64,000 nucleotides of DNA from the NCBI GenBank assembly GCA_020881915.1, contig JAJFPB010000007.1, positions 1,054,001-1,118,000 of the forward strand, given 5' to 3'. A program made the translations under genes and the position numbers. Below, in pieces: positions 9,598 through 18,990 of this stretch; the stretch's first letter is position 1; each line of letters opens with the position of its first letter. The notes under the pieces were generated by a model. The model saw only the letters and a program-made list of their open reading frames with translations. It was not told where the DNA came from and searched no databases. The DNA is from Paramyrothecium sp. XJ0827 (Eukaryota > Ascomycota > Sordariomycetes > Hypocreales > Stachybotryaceae).

Positions 9598-11539
9598 GGG
9601 TCCTCCAATCCAAGATTAATATGAACGATCGTAGACAAATCCTGATAGGCTGCTAGCACTTGATGAGGCGTTGCTGGGTCCAAGTTGTCTGACAGATGGC
9701 CTAAAGCCTGAATTCGCCATCTCCGCCTGCCACGCTGGGGCCAAGATCTTTCCCACGTTGATTGGGCGTCGTTAACTCCGAACACTGGGATTGCTGCTCA
9801 CGTGGTGCTATGACCTTCCCGAAACCAACTTTGGCCACTCCCTCTCGGCCTGGCAACTTCCCTCGCAGCAAAATTCTGCGTCACCGTGTCTGTTGAGGTT
9901 CCCTTGAGAAATGGATTTACCTGGCAAGTCGGCTGACAATGTCCCTTAGCGTCACAGGAGCAGCACTGCGTGACATCAGCTGCGGTTAAAGCACGAGCAT
10001 AGAAATCTACACCATATCATTTTGAAGTGTGCCGTTCTTGACTGCTACCTGCACCTATCAAATCTCTCGAATCGCTCTTCTGCGCATCGAGGCTTAATAA
10101 AACCGTTCAATCAGAAATCGGAGGCATCTGTTTAGCTGACATGGGGTTGGAAGACTTACAGCGGGCCCTTCTACGGCGAGGCGGGCCGGTAGATGCCTTT
10201 CGAGCTTCCAGATTGGCTGATGCACTTGCACGGTCTTGCATGTCACGAGTCCAAGACACAAGTTGGGCAATCTTATCCACTACAATTCTTTACAGGAAGC
10301 CACAGTTCCTTCAAATGAAGGCGATGGATTCTGCCACTTCATAAATTCCTCTTTGCTAAATGCCTTCTATCTGTAAAGCATTCCATGCAGAACAACGATT
10401 TGGTGAAGTCATTGGTCTGAAGGAATCCGAAGGATGGCGCCTTTTAACACGCCTTCATCTTGACGATCTTTCAAGACATGGAGTTGTCGAAAAGAATTGG
10501 TAAAACCAGATTTTCCCTCAAGTGTCACTAGGACAGCATACGCCAGTCGGCGGTTTTCCCCCAAGTTATCCTCCGTGAAAGAGCTTGATGTTATCAAGCA
10601 TCGCGGTCGGCAACATTTGGAAAGAAAGCAAATGGTTTTGGCTATCACGGTTAAGCTTTTCGACCACAGCCCATATGAAGCTTAGTCTCTTAACTGGACT
10701 ACTATTTACTAGGATTAGGTGCGTGTCAGCGGTGGAATGAGGCGCAAAGGAGGTGCGCTTCCCGATACAAAAATCGGGAGATCTGGTGGATCCCCGGTAC
10801 CGCATAGGCGACCACCTAACGAGAGGGCTGTTACGAGGTGTCTTTGGTCCATCGAGAAATGTCAAGGGAACAGCTTTAAGGGGGAGCCTCCTCAAGCTCC
10901 TTTTGGGAAGCAGATGCTTCATGGATCTCATTTCAGCTAACTTACGACAAAGATGTTTCTGCAACAAGCCGAAGACACCATATCATAATATGCATGCATC
11001 ATCATGATTGCAAAGCACACCAAGTGATATGACGACACTCCAGCAGACTGAGGTGCTATCTGCAGTCGGCCCGTTTTATGCTGCCATTGTTCCACCAGGC
11101 CCAAAAGCACGGATGGGTCCTAGCCGGCATCATTTGCCGTTTCGCCGTTTCGGTATCTCGACGTGGACTCTAGTGGAATCGGAACCCTTCTTTACATTGG
11201 CGCGATTCAACGGCTAGTTGGTATGTTCGGGTGAGCTCCTTCTTTGCTTGACGGCTCCAGCTTGGCGCTGGTTTGCGAATGGGAAGTCAGACCAGTCAAG
11301 GATCAGTTTTCTGATCACGGGGTCCTTGGTCTAGAATTCCGGAAAATTTGTGTGTGGATGCGCCTGGTGATGGTCGGCAACGGCCATCCATCCGCCTTGA
11401 TCGGCACTGATTCAGCCTCCTTTTGGAACCACTGCCGATTTCATTTCCGCCTCCGCGTCAGGTACATGGCCTGGCTAGAATCCACCAGGACACGAAAGAC
11501 ACAGCTTCATCTCGCTGGCACATTCAACCAGTAATAAAT

Positions 11540-11545
11540 CCGGGG
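11540..11545 (+). promoter_or_regulatory. Possible CreA/CRE1 site upstream of AA9
   Basis: CCGGGG matches the SYGGRG consensus of the fungal carbon catabolite repressor CreA/CRE1. A second copy is at 11588-11593. Two sites within 50 bp, about 450-500 bp upstream of a cellulolytic gene, fit glucose repression, but hexamers of this kind occur often by chance. Confidence 0.3.
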
Positions 11546-11587
11546 TAGGAGGCAGAGATGACGTTTATCCGCATTGGGAGACATCAG

Positions 11588-11593
11588 CCGGGG
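11588..11593 (+). promoter_or_regulatory. Possible second CreA/CRE1 site upstream of AA9
   Basis: CCGGGG, same consensus as the copy at 11540. Paired sites are the arrangement usually associated with stronger CreA binding; binding itself is inferred. Confidence 0.3.
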
Positions 11594-11913
11594 CCAAGCT
11601 CCGTGGCTGCATCTGCCGTTTTAGGCTGTCCGGAGCATCCATGCGAGGTAAATTCAGCCCAAAGGTCCGTGACTGGCTGGCTAGATTAATCTATGCCAGG
11701 CTTTAGGCCCATCAAGTGTCCAGTATCTTTGCGTCACACAGCCGCCCCTTGAAGTTGTCACCCAATTCACCCCTGTTGATGTGGGCCACGGGGCGGCAGA
11801 AGTGCCCTGCAGTGAATGGAACGTGATCGTGGGCAGTTGTCGCTGCCAAGGAAAAGGAAACACGGCTGCTACGCGCCGAGGGCCGCTCGATTTGGATGTT
11901 TATTAAGCTTTGG

Positions 11914-11920
11914 TTATAAT
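11914..11920 (+). promoter_or_regulatory. TATA-like element of the AA9 gene
   Basis: TTATAAT lies 124 bp upstream of the AA9 start codon, followed by a C-run and pyrimidine-rich stretch (GCCCCCCCTTACC), a common arrangement around fungal transcription starts. Confidence 0.4.
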
Positions 11921-12043
11921 GCCCCCCCTTACCGTTGTTCGATTTAAAGCCAACCTTCCGCCTAGTTCTCTGTGCTCATCACGACTATAGTAACTCACTG
12001 CTCGCCAAATACCCATTCAAATCGCTCAACAGATCCAGACAAG

Positions 12044-13040
12044 ATGAAGAGCTTCTTCGGCCTTGCCGCGATTCTTTCGCTGGCTGTCAACAACGCCTCT
12101 GGTCACTACATCTTCAACAAGCTCGATATTGCTGGTGTCAAGGGAGGCGAGTATGAGGGTATCCGACGCAACACAAACTACAACTCCCCAGTCACCGGTA
12201 TGACACCCCGTTGCCCCGGCTCGGCTTCAAAGCTAAGAGGATGACAGATCTCTCTTCTCCCAACTTGAGGTGTAATGAGGGTGGCCTCGACGGCTCCGCG
12301 ACGTCCGTCCGTTCCATCAAGGCCGGCGATTCCTTCACTTTCTATACAGACGTCGTGCGTACATTATGCTACTGAACTTTCGTTGGTCGGTTTCTAAACG
12401 AGATTTAGGCTGTCTACCACCAAGGACCTGTCTCCGTCTTTGTCTCCAAAGCTCCTGGCTCCGTCCAAAGCTATCAGGGAGATGGCACTTGGACTAAGAT
12501 CGCTGATCTTGGCCCTACTTTCAACGGCAACAACGCCAACTGGCCCCTCAGCCGTTAGTATTCTGGCTTGGCGTTTTGCAACGAACCAACGCTAATACTC
12601 TGACAGAATCCTACACTTTCAAGCTTCCGTCTTGCCTGCCTGATGGCGAGTACCTCCTCAAGATCTCACAGCTGGGCATCCACAACCCCTGGCCCGCGGG
12701 CATTCCCCAGGTATGCCTTACCAATTTTCCCTAAACGAATAGATACTAACGGAAAGAAAGTTCTACACTTCGTGTGCCCAGATCAAGGTCACTGGCGGCA
12801 GCAACACCGGCAAATTCAGCTCATCGCTGAAGATTCCAGGAGCATTCAGTGCAAGCGACCCCGGTTACACCGTCAACGTATGTACTGTCAGCCCTGCTTG
12901 ACTTGGCTATCTATTGACTCTTTCGCAGATCTACAACAACTTCAAGTCCTACACCGTCCCCGGAGGCCCTGTTGTACGTATACCTCGCATCTAAAATCAT
13001 GAAAGATCCTTTATTGACAGACTTATAGTTCACTTGCTAA
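12044..13040 (+). CDS. AA9 lytic polysaccharide monooxygenase, 227 aa, seven exons
   Basis: A secreted copper enzyme that oxidatively cleaves cellulose or related beta-1,4-glucans. Exons: 12044-12197, 12248-12354, 12409-12553, 12607-12710, 12761-12877, 12929-12973 and 13029-13040. All junctions keep frame and total 227 codons plus stop. The signal peptide (residues 1-20) ends exactly before His21, so the mature protein begins HYIFNKL and His21 is the N-terminal half of the copper histidine brace. The second ligand is His91 in [15 protein letters not shown]. His161 (LGIHN), Gln170 and Tyr172 ([10 protein letters not shown]) have the same 9- and 11-residue spacing as the His/Gln/Tyr active-site set of characterised AA9 enzymes. 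The end GGPVFTC is family-typical. There is no CBM1 module. The last exon has only 12 nt (Phe-Thr-Cys-stop). One donor (exon 2) is a less usual GTGCGT. Confidence 0.95.
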
Positions 13041-14326
13041 GGAAACAAATTGGAGCTCCCGAAGTCGGCTTAGCCGAACACATCTCAATCAGCTATCTGT
13101 GCTCACGACGCAAGCTAGTCTATGGCACCATTTGCATAGCTTTTACATTCTCTGTCCATTTATTTTCGTTCGGAACATATATTACACCTGTACATACATT
13201 CATGCCAAATAAGTACTTATGATGTCTAGTCGTGGAAGAGCACTGCTTCAATTTGTGAAATGCTCCTGTCGTCTTTTCACAGATCACTAACTGCTTGTGA
13301 ATCCCTGGGAGATGATTGTTTTCGGACCGTTAGTTTCTCGATTCCCTGAACACAAGCGTCCTACTTGAGACTTGGCTGCATCATCAGGGTGCCCGAGAAT
13401 GGATAGAAGCACATTCTACTCGAGGTGAAGGTTTAGACCCGTTCACAGCCCGATCTATAAATAGGAGCAAGAGATCTCGAAAGGTTGCATCAATGTCACC
13501 TAAGTAAGGTACTTGAGGCTAACTGGGCTGACGCTGGCGGTGGCGGTGGTTCACCATTCGCCTGCCTCTTATGGATATTCGGCCCCTGAGATGTATACAC
13601 ATGATTTACGCTCACTTTGGAAGGGTTTAATACTCTTCAGTGCACCCTTATCTGCGAGCTAGAAGGTACTGCGGCGTTTCGCGAATGACCTTACTCCAGT
13701 CTGTATTGCCAATCTAGCTGCATTGCGGGGTTCAAAATACATGAGCTTTAGGCTGCCTGGTACTGGATATTCGAAAGCGATCGTGTCGTGACGCAAGAAA
13801 CGTTTTTGTTGGATGCGTGCTGCATCAAACGATGTACTAGAAATGTTCGATTACTACTTGGCTACATATATTTCCAGACCATTGCTGAGAGAACTACTCT
13901 TGGTACTTTGACTCTATTGGATCCCTGCGGGTTCATAGATCAGAGCTGATTCGATTTCTTGCATCCCTGAGAGCCCCATGCCGTAGCGACGACCATATTA
14001 GTGGTCGCTTATCGCGCAAGATCAACCGTTAGACCCCTAGATATAATGACGATCAGGCTGGAAGGAAAACTTTGATGAGTAAGGATCTTAGTTTGATAAA
14101 CCCTGAGGTTGGGGGCTATCGGGCTATCTGTGGTAGTAGTAGGATTCAGATGATAGTAGTATTGGGTATTTTTAAATATTGGACGTGGCAGTGCTGCAGG
14201 AGACTCAACCAGGTCAACAACAGAATATCGAATCATGTCTGGCTTGATTTAGCTTTGGATATTTCTGGACACTGGGGTCCGAACACGATCTGGCTGTTTG
14301 TAAAAATATGAATGCATGGGAGTGGA
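13041..14326. other. Intergenic, no gene seen
   Basis: Frames are short on both strands. A good TATA sequence (TATAAATA, 13456-13463) has no coding region behind it for 850 bp, so it is either fortuitous or serves an untranslated transcript. Confidence 0.45.
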
Positions 14327-15270
14327 ATGAAGAGACCTTACTCTGCCGTTATTTGTCTCACCTTCACTTTCCCAATATTGTCTCGGGTCGCATTTGGCGG
14401 TGCGGTGTCACAATGTCTCGTTGTTTCGACTTGTATAGTAATGAGAACGCCAATCTACTTCCATGCGATCCCGATGGTGAACTCAACATCAAGTCATGTT
14501 GCAACCCCAATCAGTTATGCGCGAGCAACGGCCTTTGTGTCTCGAAAGATCCCACTGCAAAAGGTCTATTCTTCAGTATTGGATGCACTATTGAAGATTG
14601 GGATGATCCGTCATGTGCGAATCAATGTCTCAACTGTATGTTTTGTTCCTATTGAAACCTGCAGTCGGCTGACGAATGGCTCAAAGCTACGAGCGATATC
14701 TTCAAAGCTTGCGGACCTGGTAAATTTTGCTGCCATGGCAACGAGGGCTGCGACTGCGGGAGTGAGGACTCCGTATTCTCAATGGAGCCTGTGAGGGTCG
14801 TGACGACCCTTCCAGTACAAGTTACGAGCATTACCGATAAAGAGTCTACATCTTCGCGCTTTACCTCAACAACTTCTTCCGTCATCGATGCAAAACCCAC
14901 CACGACAATTGATAACATGCGATCAAGCTCCATATCCCGCACTACGTCGCACTATAGCGTCGGAAAGTCGCCAGACTCTAACGGTAATATATCCTCAGAT
15001 GAGGGCGGCGTTGACATGGCACCAATCGGTCTAGGAGTTGGTATTGGCCTTGGTATTCCACTCATGCTTGTTGCAATTGTGCTCATTTGGTTCTTGAAGC
15101 AAAGGGCAATCGCGACGAAGGCAACCGCGACAAAGGCAATCGCGACAAAGGAGGACCAAGGATCACCATTACCCCTCCAACAAGACCATGAATATAGCTC
15201 TTTGTCGGAGGAACAAACGGAGCCTATAGAGATGTATTGGCAGCCACCTCGTAGTGAACTTGTGAGTTGA
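14327..15270 (+). pseudogene. Cys-rich single-pass membrane protein gene, probably broken
   Basis: The parts in order are a signal peptide (MKRPYSAVICLTFTFPILS), a Cys-rich ectodomain, a Ser/Thr-rich stalk, one membrane helix (GLGVGIGLGIPLMLVAIVLIWFL) and a short cytoplasmic tail. The ectodomain has the pattern of a widespread fungal family of unknown function: CFDLYSNENANLLPC, then SCC, NGLC, GCT, WDDPSC and, downstream, FCCHGNEGCDCGSEDSVF. Two lesions stand out. The signal peptide is one frame away from the ectodomain with no plausible intron between them (near 14410-14425). An in-frame TGA at 14653 interrupts the ectodomain. The only splice pair around it (14636-14664) is 29 nt, too short for a normal intron and not a multiple of three. 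So it is a recent pseudogene, or has sequence errors, or splices in a way I did not find. The family is sometimes described as receptor- or sensor-like; that is speculation. Confidence 0.6.
15106..15150 (+). repeat. Three 15-bp tandem units in the juxtamembrane segment
   Basis: Units 15106-15120, 15121-15135 and 15136-15150 (GCAATCGCGACGAAG and near copies) differ at one or two bases. They are in frame and encode AIATK, ATATK, AIATK directly after the membrane helix of the Cys-rich membrane protein, adding evenly spaced lysines on the cytoplasmic side. Confidence 0.9.
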
Positions 15271-16128
15271 ATTATGTTCAACTTGATTGAGCTATGTATG
15301 CATAGGACAAGAGCTTCTTGTATGGAGTATTTTTCTATAGACTCTTTACTAGGAAAACGCAGCTAGCACATACACTCACCAAACGACTATTTTAGGAATG
15401 GGAGAATCCATAACAAGAACTCTTGAAAGTGACCCTATCAAATTTATCCATTTAGACTGTGGTATGACCGTCTGGTATGAATCCCAGACTTGTCCTTGAG
15501 CAGCCCTGTAGTAGCGCTAAGTCATACGCATCGCGGTCTCATAATGCAGGTCTGAGACCAAACTTCTGTTCCTCTTATTGGCCTTGGAAACTTCCTTTGC
15601 GTGTAGGAAGTGTGCAGCGTTGCGAACCGGTGACTGCACAGCGTAAGGGATGCTATCTTGCCGGAAAAGCTGTTCCGGCATTGCGTCAAATGAGTCAATG
15701 CATGCTGCAGAACCGCAAGTGGCAGTTACGAGACTCTATGTCAGCCGTAACAAAAGCTGAACGAATAACAGAGGTTGTTGATAGCTAAAAGTCCGTACAA
15801 CGGGTAGAATCGCAATTCTTCTTTGCATTTGGGCGCATCACAGAACGGAATTATGATTATAGGCTACGTTAACCTTCAAATACCATCAGCGACTTTAAAG
15901 CATTGGCCACTTTCTTTTTGAGGCAGAATCCAATGCTTCCTAGTTAGGGAGTTGAGCACTGTACTCAATTGAGAGGCACAGTCGACCAACAAGTCGTAAG
16001 TTACCCAAACAAGGCCATCTTCAAAATTTTAGTAATGCTTTGTCGCGGGAAGAGTCAACAGGTGAGCTGCGGGGTCAAGTCCTTACCTGGCCAAGCCAAC
16101 AAGAACCAGCAAACATGTCCCAACCAAC
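15271..16128. other. Intergenic, no gene seen
   Basis: One plus-strand frame (15477-15788) is open for 103 codons, but its composition is not protein-like and it matches nothing. The rest is AT-rich spacer before the dehydrogenase. Confidence 0.45.
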
Positions 16129-17210
16129 ATGTCCCAGCTCTCTTGCTTTATTTCTTCATTCCCTCATCTTTTGTGTCTTGCAACTGGCGCCACTACCACC
16201 ACCCCCGCTTGCGAAAGATGGGCTACAAATCTCGAAAGAGACGTGCCTGATTTGTCGGGCAAGATAATATTTATCACCGGAGGTGAGTATCTTCCAGTAC
16301 TTTCTGTCACGCAATCCTCATGTCGAACTCCAAACTAATATTGCTTACTTGCAAAGGGACCAGAGGTCTTGGAGCTGGCGCCGCAGCGCTTCTGTCGAAG
16401 AGAAGCCCTTCAAGAATATACATCACTGGTCGAGATGAGGCTGCTGCGAAAGACGTCGTCAACCAAGTCCAGAATACTGGGTCTCGGACGGAAATCATCT
16501 TTCTACAGTGCGACCAAACAAGCCTCCTCTCTGTGCAACAAACTGCCAATCGGTTCCTGGCACGAGAGTCACGCCTAGATGTATTTATGGCGAATGCTGG
16601 CGTTATGGCCTCTCCCCCTGGACTGACTCAAGACGGCTATGAAACTCAGTTTGGCATCAATCATCTGGCACATGCTCTTTTTATCCAGAAACTACGGCCA
16701 GTTATCGAATCTACGGCTGAAAAGCATGGTGATGCACGCATTATTATGCTTACTAGTCTGGCTTTTATTCTTGCTCCACGCGGCTATGGCATTGTCTTTG
16801 ATGAGCTCAGAACCACTCAGGACTATTGGTTCCTTGGCGACTTCCAATGGTATGCCCAGAGCAAGCTGGCAAATCAGTTGTACGGCCGTGAACTGGCGCG
16901 TCGTTTCCCGAAAGTCACAACAGTTGTAATTCACCCAGGCGAAAGTGCTACATCTCTGGTCACAAGGTTGACTTGGTGGCAGAAATTCGTGGTCTATACA
17001 GCCAACGTTGGTAAATTTCTACCAGATTATCAGGGCTGCTGGAACCAAGTATGGGCGGTTGGTGTTCCCAAAAAACGAGTGACATCGGGTGAATTGTACG
17101 AACCAGTTGGTGATCCTACTAAAGCGTACACTCGGTGGTGCCTCGATGATGAACTCTCTTCCAGGCTATGGGACTGGACTGATAGGGAGCTTTCGAGCTG
17201 GCTCAAATAA
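16129..17210 (+). CDS. Short-chain dehydrogenase/reductase, about 335 aa
   Basis: A Rossmann-fold NAD(P)-dependent oxidoreductase of the classical/extended SDR type (retinol dehydrogenase/WW-oxidoreductase-like by layout). Exon 1 is 16129-16282 and exon 2 is 16357-17210, with a 74-bp GT...AG intron that splits the cofactor motif. When joined it reads TGGTRGLG (residues 50-57). Then come a GRD following beta-2, ANAGVM, LTSLA with the catalytic Ser, YAQSK (Tyr217, Lys221), and HPG after the active site. The C-terminal third is longer than in minimal SDRs and has a hydrophobic patch (LTWWQKFVVYTANVG). The N-terminus is uncertain. 16129 is the in-frame ATG I found, but it adds 40 odd residues before PDLSGK, where the fold normally starts after 10-15. 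An ATG at 16218 is much better placed but is out of frame by one. The substrate is unknown. Confidence 0.8.
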
Positions 17211-17928
17211 CACTTCTTGTATTTAGCCCATTTTCATATTTCAGGTTTGATATTTCTGTCCTCTCTTGGTCGCCTTTTGTCTGCTATTTATCCTTATCAA
17301 TGCAATGCAATGCTAACTTTGCTTTCACTTTCAGCTGCAATCTAGACCAGAGTACATACATGTGAGAGTGCCTGTTCCAATCCAGTGCCACATCCGAAAG
17401 CTCCCAGTCAAAGGTCCATATCAAACTGTGGACCATACAGAACGGTATCACGATGAAGCTTTCGCCGTCCGTGGCAAAGTCGGCACTCCCTCGATCGGAG
17501 GCACGTCCTTACCACTTATCAGATAATACAGGCTGTCTCGCAAATTTCGATAACTCCGACCAAGCCTCGGTGGTATGAAAGGTCTGACGAACATTAATTT
17601 TAAGGCGGAACACCACGCTCTACTTCTTTATCAATCAAGTCTTTCGCAAAAGGTGCTCCTCAGGGAAGCCCGAGAGCACGAACTTTTGCTGCTATTAAGC
17701 CTACAACATGAGTCACGCCGTTCTTCTTGTTGAATTAGGATCATGAATACCAGTCCTGGTGGGCCATGGTCAAAAGAACCTAGTGATCCTGATAAACCCC
17801 GCTGTGGCCAATTGATTTATGACTCACATGTCTGTACGCATGACTTGAGTATAAGTAAAAACATATTCATTGAAATAGTAAAGAGAAAGAAGACATATCG
17901 GTATCATTTATTTTAATGCAACGCCAAT
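17211..17928. other. Intergenic, no gene seen
   Basis: AT-rich spacer between two plus-strand genes, with no long frame and no RNA-like structure noted. The final 100 bases should hold the promoter of the REI1-like gene. Confidence 0.5.
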
Positions 17929-18990
17929 ATGACTATGAGCGAATCTTCTTTTCCATGTCGAGTTTGTGGCGTTATATTTGGGGATGCGAATGAGCAGCGG
18001 CAACACATGAAGAGCGATTCTCAGTAAGGCCGATATTTCCGACGGCCATTCGCCCACTAACAAGGTAGTGTTCATCAATTGAGAATTCGGATATCACCCG
18101 AAGGGGCAGCCATCTTCCCTCTCGACACGCGTGCTTCAAGCAAGAATGATGTGCAATTCGACAAGACCAATTCAGAGCCAGGACTCGATCCTGAATCAGA
18201 TGGCAGCGAGGATGATGACATGAGTAGCTCGGCCGAATTGTCAAATGAAGCTACATCTGACTTTGTGGAGGACCGGTGTTTATTTTGTGGCGTGTTGAGC
18301 GGCGGGCTTAATGGCAGCCTTGCCCACATGCACGGAGCACACAGCTTTTCCATTCCATTCCAATCACTCTTAGTCGTGGAGACTGAGACTCTGCTATGGT
18401 ATCTTCACCTTGTAATTTATAGCTATCACGAATGTCTTTCTTGCGGGAAAAGCTGCAGGAGCCTAGAAGCTGTGCAACAGCACATGCTCGCCAAAGGACA
18501 TTGTCGTTTCGACCTGAACGACGAATATTCCGACTTTTATCACAAAGCTGCGTGGGACCAGCAAAACTCCAGCTTGGTCCAACCAGACGGAATGTCCGCC
18601 CGGCTGCCGTCCGGAAGGATTCTCACACATCGAGCAAGTGTACATTCTGGGAACCCGCGGCTGGCCACGGGTCAAAATGGACCGCAGCGGCAGCAGCAGG
18701 CAAACATTGCGACTTCATCCGATACAGCTGCAAGCGCTGAGCTTACCAGCAGGCAGGATGAGAGGTTAGGGGCTAGCTCTTTGCAAATCTCACGACTTAG
18801 TGTGAATGACCAAAGGACTCTCGCACATTTGACCCCTGGTGAGCAGCGCTCTGTGCTTGCGATAAGGAAACGGCAGCTTGACAGAGCGCAAAGAGACGAG
18901 CGGCGACAAAGAGATAAGGTAGAGCGATTGGGAAACAGGACGCTGATGAAGCATTTCAAGAATGATGTGCCAGGCCGGTCAAATGGTTAA
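17929..18990 (+). CDS. REI1/ZNF622-like zinc-finger protein, shortened paralog, 338 aa
   Basis: It resembles the cytoplasmic pre-60S ribosome maturation factor REI1 (human ZNF622), which helps recycle shuttling factors from pre-60S particles. Exon 1 is 17929-18023 and exon 2 is 18069-18990. The 45-bp intron (GTAAGG...TAG, branch CACTAAC) splits the codon for the last zinc-binding His, giving HMKSDSHVHQLRIRI, close to the family text. Finger 1 is C-x2-C-x12-H-x5-H. A middle finger CLFCGVLSGGLNGSLAHMHGAH and a third CLSCGKSCRSLEAVQQHMLAKGHCRFD follow, then SDFYHKA, also family-like, and a basic coiled C-terminus (RKRQLDRAQRDERRQRDKVERLG). It lacks the extra finger and much of the linker of full REI1 (usually well over 400 residues). 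It is therefore probably a diverged extra copy, and the true REI1 should lie elsewhere. Conserved fingers argue that it is expressed. Confidence 0.7.

Larger units (their letters stand above)
9598..12043. other. Long intergenic region, no intact gene
   Basis: Frames are short. Minus-strand pieces at 10967-10566 and 10648-10409 read as weakly protein-like text but could not be assigned. An imperfect stem (CCCGAT...ATCGGG) lies near 10761-10778. The last 500 bp are the AA9 promoter. Confidence 0.4.

Noticed and set aside
10787..10805. Cloning-vector-like polylinker sequence (GGATCCCCGGTACCG)
   Set aside because: It lacks one G of the known pUC order and the flanks do not continue as vector sequence. 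Chance occurrence is more likely than contamination.
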